From assembly GCF_950023065.1 (NCBI RefSeq), contig NC_088678.1, positions 83,113,590 through 83,177,589 on the forward strand: 64,000 nt of DNA, in the 5' to 3' direction. The translations under genes were made by a program, and so were the position numbers. Every line of letters starts with the position of its first letter. Positions within the stretch are counted from its first letter, which is position 1. Of this stretch, positions 1 through 12,345 are shown piece by piece. The notes beneath the pieces are model-generated. The model was not told the DNA's origin. It made no database searches and worked only from the letters and a program-made list of their open reading frames with translations. This DNA is from Planococcus citri. Lineage: Eukaryota > Arthropoda > Insecta > Hemiptera > Pseudococcidae.

Positions 1-494
1 AGAACGGTGCGGGGTAAAATTTCTATGAGAACAGCGAACCAGTGCAGCCACTCACCAGAAAAAAATGTTGGATTGGGAAGCTACCAAAAATAATTGAAAA
101 TTGCTCGAAAATTTGCGCAAAAAGTGTGTGACAGTTTTCAAATGTGAATTGTGAGCTTCCTATAGACTTATTGCAATTGCAATTTGCACAATAAGAGACC
201 TTCATGTTCTATGATAATGAGAATGCGTCAATTTTTCCAAAAAAAAATGAAGTTCATGACACTTTATAACATTCATTTTCAAAAACATGATGTGTGACAG
301 ACAAGTCGAAGGACATTTGGGGTATAAAATCAAATGTACACCAATGAAAGGAGGGTCTAAAAACCTCAATACCATGTGTGAAATGTGTGCGGGGTCATTC
401 TTGAATGGACCAAAAAAAAAAAAAAAAATTCATGCTAAAACCGTTGAGAAATTTGCCATGTACACGAATTTTACCTTTTTCTGAGAATTACCCT
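1..494. other. Unassigned AT-rich sequence
   Basis: No gene is visible. The stretch has an A-run at about 410-427 and short open frames without splice context or recognisable protein similarity. It ends where fold-back element copy 1 begins. Confidence 0.5.
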
Positions 495-2058
495 CAAAAA
501 TGAGGGGAAAAAAACAAAATTTTACCAAATTGACCAAGAAAGCTGAAATTTGGGATATACCCTATTTTCGACATGCCAAATCGATTGGAAACGGCTTCAA
601 CCTGTTTTGAGCAGTTCTGGAGCCTCCAGCATATTCTTGAAACTTGAAATTACCACAAAATTCCATCAAATTGGAGTTGGAGAGCTAAAATTGATTCTAA
701 AAACTAATTTCAATACGCTACGAAGTACTGCAGGTAAATTTCAAGTCGTTTTGGCGCCTCCAGCGACTTTTTGAAAATTCTTGAAGCCTCCAGCAGATTT
801 TCGAAACTCCAAATTCCCACAAAATTCCATAAAATTGGAGTTGTGAAGCTAAAATTTACTCTACACTCAATTTTAACACCCTCTGAAGACGACTTCAGGT
901 CGGTTCAAGTCATTTTATGACCTCCAGCGACTTTTTCGTAAATTCTGGAGCCTCCAGCAGATTTTAGAAACTTTAAATTTTCACAAAATTTCATCAAATG
1001 GAGATGGAAAGCTGAAATTTACTCTACACTCCAATTTTAACACCCTCTGAAGACGACTTCAGGTGAGTTCAAGTCATTTTAGGACCTCCAGCGACTTTTT
1101 TGAAAATTACTGGAGCCTCATGTAGATTTTTGAAACTTGAAATTTCCCCAACATTAATTTATCAAATGGAGTTGGCGAGCTGAAATTTACTTCGCAGACT
1201 ACATGGTGGTTTCTAAAGTTTTTGAAGCTTCCAGCTACTTTTAGGAAATTTCAATTTTCCAAAAAAACGTCATACAACCTTTCAAAAAGTCGCTGGAGGC
1301 TCCAAAACGACTTGAAATCCACCAGTAGTCAACTTCGTAGTGTATTGAAATTAGTTTGCAAGAATGAATTTCGACTTTCCGCCTCAGTTTGATGAAATTT
1401 TGGGGAAATTTCAAGTTCCGAAAATCTACTGGAGGCTCCCGTAATTTTCAAAGAGTCACTGGAGGCGCCAAAACGACTTGAAATTCACGTGCAGTACTTC
1501 GTAGCGCATTGAAATTAATTTTTAGAATAAATTTTAGCTATCCAACTCTAATTTGATGGAATTTTGTGGGAATTTCGAGTTTCAAAAATATGCTGGAGGC
1601 TCCAGAACTTCTCAAAACGGGTTGAAACCGTTTCCAATCGATTTGGCATGTCGAAAATAGGGTATATCCCAAATTTCAGCTTTCTTGGTCAATTTTGGTA
1701 AAATTTTGATTTTCCCCTCGTTTTTGGGCTAAATTTGATTTTCAAAAATTCACCAAAAATCGAAAAAGTCACTTTAGCACTTGAAATTTTGACAGGTGAT
1801 AAATTTTTGCTTGATCTTTCGATCTACCTTTGTAAAGTTTGAAAAATTTCGTGCAAGTCCTAAGTATGTTGAAAATCAAAATCTGCGATTTCGGCTGACC
1901 TGTCAATCAAAATGGCCGCCATTTTGTGAGTAAGGCCAACTTTTTTTTGGGCAAGTTTGCTTTAAAATGTTCCTTAGGATGTCCCTTTTAAGAAAAAAGT
2001 TGTCCCGGAGGATCGCCGGGGGGGGGTGCAATTACTCATATTGTCATATGCCGGACTA
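495..2058. mobile_element. Fold-back TIR element, copy 1 (left end truncated)
   Basis: The right end carries the family signature: the complement of an ATGGCCGCCATTTT block, a poly-G tract, then a terminus reading GTCATATGCCGGACTA. The left half starts inside the element, at the part matching 'accaaattgaccaagaaagctgaaatttggg', and lacks the outer terminus. The two halves are inverted copies (540-700 against 1600-1690). The body is built from repeated blocks ending in 'gcctccagcga' and 'gcctccagcaga'. No transposase is encoded, so it is non-autonomous. Four other copies lie in this window. Confidence 0.85.
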
Positions 2059-2084
2059 TCAGAATCAATAAATCAGTTATGGAT

Positions 2085-2470
2085 GGCATCATGGCATGAC
2101 GAAATTTCTCATTTTTAATCATGTAGTCAAAATCTGGAATCATTTCGTTCGCGAACGATTTTGCTCGGAATCAATTGATTATTCGAGAACGCACGAATCA
2201 TTTAAAAATCAAATCAGTTACTGATGGCATGACGAAATTTCACATTTTTAATCCTGTCGTCAAAAACTCGAATCATTTCGTTCGCGAACGATTTTGCTCG
2301 GAATCAATTAATTATTAGAGAACGAATGAATCATTTGAAAATCAAATCAGTTAAGGATGGCTTGACGAAATTTCACATTTTTAATCCTGTTGTCAAAAAC
2401 TTGAATCATTTCGTTCGCGAACGTTTGCTCGGAATCATTCAATTATTCGAAAACGAATGAATCAAGTATC
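2085..2470. repeat. Palindromic-motif array 1 (TTCGTTCGCGAACGATT type)
   Basis: Three tandem units of about 120 bp share 'gaaatttc(a/t)catttttaatc', 'gaatcatttcgttcgcgaacg' and 'ttttgctcggaatcaatt'. Each is centred on a self-complementary TCGTTCGCGAACGA core. The same core dominates arrays at 4815-7075 and 33640-34445. No coding potential is seen. Confidence 0.85.
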
Positions 2471-4814
2471 ATTTTTGATGTGAGAAGCCAATTTTTCTCT
2501 TCTCGATCCAACTAATGGTTGGAGAAAGGAAAAGGATAATACCTAATGTAGTTCGAGTGATGCGAGGGTGAATATTTTTGAAAATTGATGATTCGAGAAG
2601 TAAAACTCCGTTCTTTTTGGTAATTCTGTGATTTTTCCTGTTTGCCCTATACCTACCAATTCTTCTCAACTTTTTTCAGCTCACTTAATTTTTTACCAAA
2701 ATTCTCAACTTTTCGCATAAATTTTTCTGTTTGAATGAAAGGGCGGGTGGAGGGGAGACACCCCCTCCAACACCCCTTCCCCTTTCCTCCCCTCCACTCA
2801 TTCCCCACTGTTCGGTACCATTCTGGATTGTGGAAGCTCGAACGTCAATTCGCAACTTTTTTTTAATTCTTTCAATTTCTACAAAAATCTTTGCAAGTAT
2901 CGATTTGCACATACATATAAGTACATACTGTAGGAGGCTAGGAGGCATCTATTTCTTTCTGTGTTTATGGGATGACTTGAGATGAGGTTTAGCGTGGTAG
3001 ATATTGAGTATAAATACGATTGCCATCGGTGATACTTTTTTGAGGAAATTCCTACCATTGAGAAGATTAAACGCTTTTTTGATAGGGCATTTACGCATTT
3101 ACTATTGGTACATTTATTGACTGACAAAAAAACTTGCTTCCTACGCGTCAACCAGAAAATTTGACATGATTGGCGTGTTCGTGACGACATCGACATTGAC
3201 ATTTATTCGGAAAGTGACGACAATGGCAACATCGCGTCTTGTCTCGCCACGTACTCGTAAGTACGCCAACGCGAAATGAAGAAAAACGAATACCTACGTG
3301 TAGCGTACATCTCTTGCTGGTGATCTGGTGTACGAGTATAAGCCTTTGCGTGTAAAATGTTGAAAATTTATCTCGAAAAGTTGGCGCATATTTGTTATAC
3401 GAGTAACTAACGCGTTATCTAACATTGTGTTATGGAAACGACTTGGCTAATATTATTTGACAGGCGACGTTTTCCACGGCGTGATGGCGGCGCGGCGCTT
3501 CAACACTGCAGCGAGATACCTAAATACGTATAATATGGTACATGCTGGGTATGAGGTATACTCGTAGGTAATATACAGCTACAGCAGTATGCTTATATAA
3601 GAGTAGATAGATACGCCTGTCTGCCTGCTGCTTATACCTACAGCTATTTACCAACCAAAACTCTTATACGAGTATGTAGGTAGGTATTCGTCGACGAAAC
3701 AACAGAACAGAAGCGAGTAGAGAAAGAGGATAAAAGGAAACGTGTAAAGTTTCACGAGACGCGACCGCCGCGACCTCGGCCTCGGCCTCGGTGGCCTCGC
3801 ACCGAGCTGAGAAAAAGCTCGGCGGCGTGGCGCGGCGTGTTGATGGGCGAAGAATATTTTAATTTGATTGCTCGCCAAACGTGAAACGAAGCGACGGTGG
3901 AGTTAATTTTCTTCAAAGGCTTAATCGTGTAAGAGATATACGTATTCGGCGCGAATGGATTACGGAACTAAAACCATAAACCAAACTATCCGTGTGGCTT
4001 AAATTAATGGCGTAATTCCTGAATGCTCATTAATACGCGCGTTGATGCCTACATCCGCACAAAGCTCTGCTGAGTGCCGAGGGCTGAGGGCGCACATAAG
4101 ACTCGCAGCGACGAAGACGACGCGACGAGGAGAAGATGGAGACGTGATGCAGGAATTATCATCATATTGAATCGATGTACGTACGCGAATACAGAGCTAG
4201 GAACTAGAATGCGATGAGGCAGATTACGATCCGCCTCCATGCCCTGCGAGTCCATCTACTACGCCGAAACCATTGTGCCCGAAGTAAATAATACGACTAC
4301 GAGGTGATTAAACCTAACTGCGAAATTATTCAGAGTAGAATTACAGGCCATGTTATATCAATGTCAAAATGTGACGTAGCAAACGTTCAACTTACGGTCC
4401 CAGTCGAATAAATAGCGAGCAGGGTTTCCGAAAATCTGCCCTGTGCTCGTTTTGCTCTTTTTCTCAAACTTTCGCCGTTCTGTGCTCGCTTGCTTGCTTG
4501 CGAACTCGAAGCTGTAGACGACGTGATCGACGAGACGCAGACGACACAACATTATCAATCATTCGACGTTCGAGTTCGACGTCTCTGAAGTTTTCGTGGT
4601 GATGTTTCAACGAGCATCGAGCATGGTAGCCTGGTAGGCTTGTAAATTACTCGAAACGTACTTATATGTAGTAGGAGTAGAAGTACTGAAGACTTCTCAA
4701 GAGATACTCACCAGTGTCCTCTCGAGATTCTGATTTCTTTCTACATCAAACTGTGATAAAGAAAGCACAAATAATTACAGACAACTCTTGGCCAAGCGAG
4801 CTTGAAATTTTGGC
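2471..4814. other. Non-repetitive intronic or intergenic sequence
   Basis: No exon can be defended here. The stretch includes a pyrimidine-rich patch at about 2755-2810, a locally GC-rich patch at about 3760-3850 with repeated CCTCGG, and CG-containing unique sequence. Short open frames on both strands lack splice logic and protein resemblance. Exons of the SUEL-lectin gene upstream of 20032 were searched for and not found. Confidence 0.45.
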
Positions 4815-7075
4815 ATTCGGAGGTAGTGAGTGATTCATTCATTCTTGAATAATTTTTCGATTTTGAGCAAATCATTCACGAACGAATCACTTTCAATTCT
4901 TGTTGATGAATTTTAAAAAGTTCAATTTTGTCACGTGCTCTTTTTCTGGATTTGATTCATATGTAGATAGTGATTCGGTCGTTCTCGAATAGTTTTTCGA
5001 TTTTGACCAAATCGTTCGCGAACGATATTTTACTCTTTTCAGAAAATCATTCACGAACGAGTCACTTTCAATTCTTGTTGATGAATTTTAAAAAGTTCAA
5101 TTTTGTCACGTGCTCTTTTTCTGGTTTTTAATATGTAGATAGTGATTCGGTCGTTCTCGAATAGTTTTTCGATTTTGAGCAAATCGTTCGAGAACGATTT
5201 TTTTCTCGTTTCAGGAAATTATTCACAAACGAACCATTTTCAATTCTTGCTGATGTATTTTAAAAAGTTCAATTTTGTCACATAACCTTTTCTGAATTTG
5301 ATTCATAAATAGTGATTCAGTCGTTCTCGAATCATTTTTCGATTTTGAGCAAATTGTTCGCGAACGAATCCTTTTCAATTCTTGTTGATGGATTTCAAAA
5401 AGTTCAATTTTGTCATGTGCTCTTTTTCTGGTTTTCAATTCATAGATAGTGATTCGGTCGCTCTCGAAAAAATTTTGATTTTGAGCAAATTGTTCGCGAA
5501 CGATTTTTTTCTCCTTTTGAATATATTCAATTTTGTCACATGACCTTTCCTGAATTTGATTCATAGATAGTGATTCAGTCGTTCTCGAATTATTTTTCGA
5601 TTTTGAGCAAATCGTGCGCGAACGAATCCTTTTTAATTCTTGTTGATGCATTTTAAAAAGTTCAGTTTTGTCATGTGCTCTTTTTCTGGTTTTTAATTCA
5701 TAGATAGTGATTCGGTCGTTCTCAAAAAAATTTTCGATTTCAAACAAATCGTTCGTGAACGATTTTTTTCCCTTTCAAATAAATTCAATTTTGTCTTATG
5801 ACCTTTCCTGAATTTGATTCATAGATAGGGATTCAGTCGTTCTCGACCAATTTTTCGATTTTGAGCAAATAGTTCCAGAACGATTTTTTCTCCTTTCATA
5901 AAATCATTCACGAACGAATCATTTTCAATTCTTCTTGATAGATTTTAAAAAGTTCAATTTTGTCACGTCCTCTAATTCAGTCGCTCTTGAATAATTCCTC
6001 GATTTTGAGCGAATCGTTCGCGAACGAATTGGATGTGGTTTTTGTAAAGAGGACCAAAACTGTCGAACTTCCTCATATCAGCTCTATCTGATTTTATTTT
6101 TCAGTGATTCATTCGTTCGCGAACGATTTTTTCTTCTCCGATAAAATCATTCACGAACGAATCATTCTCGAATGATTCATTATTTCTGAACAAATCGTTC
6201 GCGAACAAATCAATTCCAATTTTCATTGATAGATTTGTAATTTCAAATTTTATGACATAATGTTCGATTTATTTGCGACTCTTTCATTTGCAATCAATTT
6301 TTCGCCTTTGACCAAATCGTTCGCGAAAGGAATGACCTTCAGTTGTCGATGTGAATATTTGCTTTTACAGAGATTCATTCGTTCGCGATTGATTTTTTTT
6401 CTCTTCTGAGTGAATTGTTTGTGAAGAAGTGCGTATTTGATTTTTGAGTGATTCAGTCGTTCTCGAATGATTCATCGTTTTCGAGCGAATCTTTCGCAAA
6501 CGAATCAATTCCAATTTTTGTGGATAGACTTGTAATTCCATGAAGATTTAATTAGAATGGTTTTTATATGGTTCGATTCATCAATTCACGAACGATTTTT
6601 TTTTGTCTCTGAGAATGAATCATTCACGAACTATTCATGTTCGATTCCTGTTGATGAGTTTGAATTTGAAAAAAATCAAGTTTCGTAAAATCTTTTCTTA
6701 TTGGATTCAGTTAAGTAGTGATTTAGTCGTTCGCGAAGGATTTGTTCATCTTGAACAAGTCGTACGTTAACGAAATGAGCCCACTTCAGAACTACAAGAT
6801 CAGAGATCTCAGGTTTGTCGTTTTTTCTATGCCTAATTTTTTGATTTTACGAGTGATTAATTCGTTCGCGAACGTTTTTTTCTCGCTCAGAGCGAATCGT
6901 TTGTGAATGATTCATTCACAATTCTTATTTATGGTCTGAAGAACGTCTTGTTTTGATTTGATTTTTATTTGATATCATTTTACATCTGGTTCGATTTATT
7001 GGGTAAGTAATTCATTCATTCGCGAACGATTTTTTCGCCTCTGAATAAATCATTTGCAAACGAGTAAATTTCAAT
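4815..7075. repeat. Palindromic-motif array 2, 2.3 kb degenerate satellite
   Basis: Units of roughly 130-176 bp repeat the order 'agtgattcggtcgttctcgaat', 'tttttcgattttgagcaaatcgttcgcgaacga', 'aatcattcacgaacgaatc', 'ttcaattcttgttgatg' and 'ttttaaaaagttcaattttgtcac'. The units decay toward the right end. The repeated core is the palindrome TCGTTCGCGAACGA. A 174-codon open frame on the minus strand is only the translation of these units. Confidence 0.85.
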
Positions 7076-8525
7076 TATTCACCTTCAGTTTGGCAATATT
7101 TTTATAATATTTTTCATCTTACTGTGCCAATTTTCACGGTTTTTGACGATTTTTGGAATACCTAATTTTTCAGTTCTATATCAAGTCAAAAGTTTGTCGT
7201 TTTCAATCATTTTTTAATAATTTTTCTATTTTATCAAGTGACGACGTTACGGAAATAGGATATTTTGTCTGACCTGTAATACGGCGCATAAATAGATAGG
7301 TAGATAGAAAAGGTATCTGTGATGAAGAAGTTCCTTTATATCACTATAAATGGAGCAATGGCAATTTTCAAAGCTCGCTAGATAGGTCCACTGTATGCAA
7401 CGTAGAAGCAATTAAAATAACGTTTGCGGGTCGTTTCATTAACAAGCTCTCTAAATAACCGAATAAGTACTTAGCCTGTTTAGTAATTGCATTCGAAAAT
7501 CAGATATTCGTTTCTCGTCGATTATGCTCGATAAATATAGTAAGTGCGATCGGGCTAAACGCTAAACGAAGTAGAAAGTTTTTTTTTCCTTCAATAAAAT
7601 ATCCGACGTATACGTTTGGGTTTCACGCTAGACTAAAATTTTAGGCACCATTGATGATGTTTTTGCGTTGAACTCTTTCGACACGTTGATAATTCTATAT
7701 AGCGAGTCGGCCCTGCCAGCGCTGGCTGCGCGTACAAAAGCTCGTGAAATCCTTAATTAACACTCATCCTACAATTAATTTTCTTCCATTGTTCGGTATC
7801 TATATTCTTACAGTTAATTTTGTTTGAATAGCTCAATCTTATCCTAAAATATCCGGCCCCGGCGCGGCTCGGCGCAACGTGGCGAATAAATGGCTGAGCT
7901 ATTTTAAGTGAACCACCATTCCTCGCCGGGACCCATTCTGGCAGGCTCTTTATCCCTTCGCTGGTGCGTTTCGAGTACCCGAAAGGAAATCTCGATGATA
8001 ATATTAAGTACGATGGGTATATCCTCGCGCAGTGTGGTTCAGATTGCAGTTGTGCAAGCCAAAATTTGGGGAATTTTCTAAATTGACTATTTTACCCTTC
8101 GTCTTGATACGTGTAGCTTACGTTAAACGTACCTATACTCAGTTTAAAAAAACAGCACAAGTTGCTGTTTGAGAATTGGAAAAGTAACTGGAAATGAATA
8201 TTTTTAATCATAATCCACGAGTCTTGCTAAAGTTGTGCTGAAAAAGTTTGATCGGAGCTAAGCGGGTTCTGCGCCAGGAGTAAAAAATTGACACTCGATT
8301 GTCTGAGAAGAATCAGAGCAGGAAAAATATCATTCGTTCTCCTTTTTTTAATGTTTGAACGACTCTGGACCATTTTGAAACGACTTGGGGAACCAAATTT
8401 CAGTCATTTATGTCGATTTAATCGAAATTTTTATATTTTTTGAATGAGAAATGGTACCTACAAATTTGAATTCTCAAAAATTCGCCAACTAAGAATCAAA
8501 AAATGAATTTCACTACTGGAACGAA
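7076..8525. other. Mostly unique sequence with one stray tandem-repeat block
   Basis: No gene is seen. Positions 8262-8280 carry 'gcgggttctgcgccaggag', the same block that occurs three times in tandem at 14.76-15.08 kb. It may be a dispersed fragment of that repeat family. The rest is AT-rich unique sequence without a defensible exon. Confidence 0.5.
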
Positions 8526-8620
8526 TTCTATCAGAAATGGTCAAGGACCTAAATGTAGACATAGTCGCTATTCAAGAAACGCACAGACCTCATGCAGCAC
8601 ACTAGCCAAAAATCACTGGA

Positions 8621-9370
8621 ATGAAGATGGTAATCAACAGACCACACAAGAAATATGGTAGTGCCATCCTAGTCAAACAGAATATGGAGATACTTGCTGC
8701 CTCTTGCACCAATGATGATGATATAGAGATTCTGACAGTGGACATTGGAGACTGCCTGATAACATCAATCTACAAACCACCAAATGCTGATTTCAAATGG
8801 CCAAACAACCCTAACATAGGCACCCAGCAAAAACATATTGTGATTGGAGATTTTAACAGCCATGGAGTGAGCTGGGGGTACACTGAGAATGACTCAAATG
8901 GAGATTTGGTGGGAAAATGGGCTGATGGAAACCAACTGCGCCTTATCTTTGATCCTAAATTACCAGCCTCATTCAACAGCAGGCGATGGAAACGTGGCTA
9001 TAACCCAAATAACATCTTCGTGTCAGAGCAAATGTCACATCTTTGCTGGAAGCTGGTTGCCAATCCCATACCTCATACCCAGCATAGGCCAATAAACTGT
9101 GAGGTTAGAGCAGCAGTCTGTCCAATCAGAAGTGCGAACCCACCACCAAAATTCAACTTTGAAAAGGCTGATTGGGAATCCTTTACTCAGGAGCTGGATG
9201 CAGAGGTAGATAACATCATACCAGTACCAGAAAATTATGATCTTTTTAATGCAGTCCTTAAACGAATCTCAGTCAAGCACATCCCAAGAGGAGCAAGGAG
9301 AGAGTACATCTCTGGTATGAAACCAAGCCTCATCACACAGTACAACGAATATGTTGATAAATTTAATTAA
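8621..9370 (+). pseudogene. LINE endonuclease fragment
   Basis: A 249-codon open stretch in the endonuclease domain of the LINE. GDFNSHGVSWGY is the conserved catalytic GDFN motif, and the following residues match the Jockey/I endonuclease pattern. The true domain starts upstream near 8526 with ETH, which is separated from this frame by a disruption near 8605. The apparent start methionine is therefore not a real start. Confidence 0.85.
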
Positions 9371-9739
9371 AATCCATTTGATGATGATACCATACAGCTT
9401 GGAGATAAACTTGCAGCGGAGATAGCTCAGTCAAGGCAGGAGAACTGGCAGGGACTGGTAGAAGATCTCAATTTTGGCAAGGACAGTCGAAGAGTGTGGC
9501 ACCTGCTCAAGAGACTGAATGGAGAAAAAAGTCAAGCAAGGAGTTTCACTCAGACAACAACAAACCAGATTGCTCACCAGTTGCTCATAAATGGAAAGAC
9601 AAATGGTAGAATTAAGAGCAAGAAAATTATTCGTAATTAAGCAGAGGAAGTAAATAACATTTCATCACCATTCACATACTCCGAGGTCACAGCAGCTATA
9701 AGCTCAGCCAAAAATCAAAAAGCAGCAGATGTTGATAAA

Positions 9740-10215
9740 ATGTATGTGGAGCAGATAAAGCATTTTGAGCCAAAAACTGTTACATGGATCCAGGAATTGT
9801 ACAACACCTGTGTAGAAACATCAAAAATACCTCGATCATGGAGACAGGCCCATGTCATTGCTATCCAAAAGCCAGGCAAAGACCCAAATGACCCTAAAAA
9901 TTACCACCCTATATCGTTACTATGTCACCTGTATAAGATATTTGAGCGAGTGGTCCTAAATCGAGTAGCTGAGCATATTGACAAGAACCTAATCAGTCAG
10001 CAGACAGGTTTCAGACCTGCGAAATCTTGTATTGGTCAGGTCCTGAGTTTAACACAGCACATTGAGGATGGTTTTGAACAGCTCAAGGTCACTGGTGCTG
10101 TGTTTGTGGACCTCATAGCAGTGTTTGACACAATATGTCATTGGTTACTTTGGTACAAGATTTATGAACTGATCAGGGACTACAAATTTACAGAAATCAT
10201 CACAAAACTGCTTAA
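9740..10215 (+). pseudogene. LINE reverse transcriptase, first part
   Basis: Reverse-transcriptase fingers motifs are seen: IPRSWRQAHVIAIQKPGK, KNYHPISLL, IFERVVLNR and QTGFRPAKSC. Then AVFVDLIAVFDTICH appears, where functional enzymes read VFLDLSAAFDTV-like. The frame reaches the TTAA at 10212-10215 in mid-domain. It resumes exactly after the second TTAA at 11170, giving a continuous LLNDWRFYV reading once the insertion is disregarded. Confidence 0.9.
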
Positions 10216-11173
10216 CCCTTTCGCACCAAATTTTGGTTTTGCATCCCACCTCCAATTTTTTTACATTAAATCGTTCCTTGGGCATCTCTAAGTAACATAA
10301 GTTTGTTACCGATTTCTTCCTCAACTCACACTCAAGATATTGAGGTGGGAACACGTATGTCCCAGCCGTGGACTTTGAAAATTTGTCCCGGGACAGCATA
10401 TGTCCCAGCAGTGCTTAAAATTTGCAAAAATTGCTGGGACAAGTGGGACAATACCAATAATATCATTCCAGTATGCAAAAAGTCATGTAAAAAATTTGTA
10501 TTTTGGACGCAAATGAGAAAAAATTTCAAAAAAACACTTTTGCTAATAAAATCTTACAATTTCAAAAAATTGACATTTTTATGAAATTTTACCAAAATTC
10601 AGACATCAATTTCTTTTGACAGAGGATTTCTCTGTGAGTAATGCATCAAATTTGATGAAATTTGGACATGATATGCAGAAAAACATTCCTGACAGACTGA
10701 AATCGTCCTTTTTTCGATTTCTTGAGAAAATAACACCCAAATAAACAGCTCAAAAATATGAAAAAATTATTGAATAAAACTTATTTACGTTTTTTTTTTG
10801 AATTTGCTCACTCAAAAATAAATCAAAATTAATTTTTTTTATACCAAAATGTACGTAGCTTATTCTATCTATTTTCAAATATAAATTTGTTGCCGGGCAC
10901 AATCACTCCCTGTGTTTGCAATAAATTTTTAAATACTATCAACTGGTTGCTCAGATTTCACATTTTCACTAAAAAACACGTTTTTGCGGAAAAAATAATT
11001 CACAGTGTTGTTATAACACGAGCGAAAAAATTGGGAGTGGTCTCAATCGATTCCTGACACTTTACTCTACTAATGGGACCCAGCCCACGTGAAAAATGTG
11101 TCCCAGAACTTCCCAGCAGATTTGTTCAAAGTTGCTGGGACATATGCTGTCCCAGCCGGCGAGAAAGGGTTAA
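10212..11173. mobile_element. piggyBac-type MITE with TTAA duplication
   Basis: The insertion is bounded by TTAA at 10212-10215 and at 11170-11173. Its ends are CCCTTTCGC on the left and GCGAGAAAGGG on the right, an imperfect terminal inverted repeat beginning CCC as in the piggyBac superfamily. Internal, partly inverted 'ctgggacatatgctgtcccagc'-like blocks lie near both ends (10390-10440 and 11125-11160). No transposase frame is present in the 954-bp body. It sits inside the reverse-transcriptase domain of the LINE, so it is younger than that copy. Confidence 0.9.
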
Positions 11174-12202
11174 TGACTGGAGGTTCTATGTGACTTTTGA
11201 TGAAAAGAACAGCACTTGGAGAAGGCAAAAGAATGGCTGGCCACAGGGAAGTGTCCTGTCACCCATCCTTTTTAATATCTACACCAATGACCAATCAATC
11301 GGAGGACCTGTACGTTGCTTCCCCTATGCAGACAACTTGGCGCTCACAGCACAGTGTGACACATTTGTAGAGGTGGAAGACACGCTGAATCAGGCAATAG
11401 AAGAACTCGACGAATACTATAAAGCCAACCACCTCAGGCCAAATTTATCCAAGACAGAAACCTATTCATTCCACCTGTGAAACCGTGAGGCCAAGAGACA
11501 GCTCAACATCCAATGGGGAAACACTGCACTGAATCACAATGACCACCCCAAATATCTAGGAGTGACACTGGATAGATCACTCACCTACCGGCAACACTTT
11601 GAAAAAACCAAAATGAAAGTGGCTGCTAGAACAAATCTGATCCAAAAGCTGGTAGGTAGCAGATGGGGAGCTAAACCACAGGTCCTGCACACATCAGCAC
11701 TAGTGTTGCGTTACTTAGTTGCAGAATAAGCTTGCCCAGCATGGGGACGATCAGCACATGCTAAAAAAGTATATGTACCCCTGAATAAAGCCTGCTGATT
11801 GGTGACAGGATGCCTCAGACCAACTCCACTCACAGCTCTGCATTGTTTCGCAGGGATTGCAACACCGGAAGTGCGTAGGGAGGTGGCTGCCAGAGCAGAA
11901 AAAACTAATGCAGTACACAACCTCCTACACCCCATGCATGGCTACAACGAATTACCAGAGAGCAGACTAAAATCTAGACACAGTTTCCTGAGAACAGTGA
12001 ATGAATTGAGTGCTCCTGCCGAAGTTGAAAGCTTTCAAATCTGGAACACAACATCAAGTAGCAATACTATGAGCGAATCGTTGCCCCAAGGCAACCAACT
12101 GAAGTACAGCCTCTGGAAAACGCTGAATAGAATTAGAAGTGTAACAACACGCTCAAAATCCAACCTACACAGATGGCACTTAGCTGATGACGATCTGTGC
12201 TA
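11174..12202 (+). pseudogene. LINE reverse transcriptase second part and C-terminal tail
   Basis: The frame continues from the TTAA with NDWRFYVTFDEKNS, then GWPQGSVLSPILFNIY, CFPYADNLAL (YADN in place of YADD), LRPNLSKTET and the thumb/tail motif KYLGVTLDRSL. In-frame stops interrupt it at about 11478, 11728, 11798 and 12202. A Cys/His cluster just past the last stop resembles the C-terminal zinc knuckle of these elements. Confidence 0.85.
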
Positions 12203-12345
12203 ATGTGGCGGGGTACAAGATGACAGACACATTTTCAGGTGTTGTTGCTTATAATATGGTGATTTCGACGCAGACAAACTGGACCAGACAATTGATGACG
12301 ACGGGATGAAGTTCCTCGAGTACTGGAATAAGAAGGGAATTTAGA

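Larger units (their letters stand above)
8526..12345 (+). mobile_element. Decayed Jockey/I-like non-LTR retrotransposon (5' truncated, interrupted)
   Basis: Translation gives an AP-type endonuclease: a DIVAIQETH motif at 8550-8602, GDFNSHGVSWGY near 8850 and a degraded TQHRPINC motif near 9080. A reverse transcriptase follows, with KPGKDPNDPKNYHPISLL near 9870, then GWPQGSVLSPILFNIYTND near 11235 and YADN near 11325 where active elements have YADD/FADD. A C-terminal tail follows with YLGVTLDRSLTYRQHF and a CCHC-like end near 12200-12245. Stops at about 9368, 9638, 11478, 11728, 11798 and 12202 show it is dead. ORF1 and the endonuclease N-terminus are missing. The RT is split by a TTAA-flanked insertion. 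Confidence 0.9.

Noticed and set aside
2731..2985. 84-codon plus-strand frame with a proline-rich start
   Set aside because: Pyrimidine-rich low-complexity DNA yields open frames on both strands here; there is no splice border or homology.
5223..5747. 174-codon open frame on the minus strand with internal repeats (RTICSKSKN..., ITIYELKTRKRA...)
   Set aside because: It is the direct translation of the tandem palindromic-motif array. The repeats in the protein are those of the DNA and there is no independent coding signal.
4815..7075. CRISPR-like array of palindromic repeats
   Set aside because: The genome is eukaryotic, the spacers are themselves repetitive, unit lengths vary, and no cas genes are present. 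It is a degenerate satellite.
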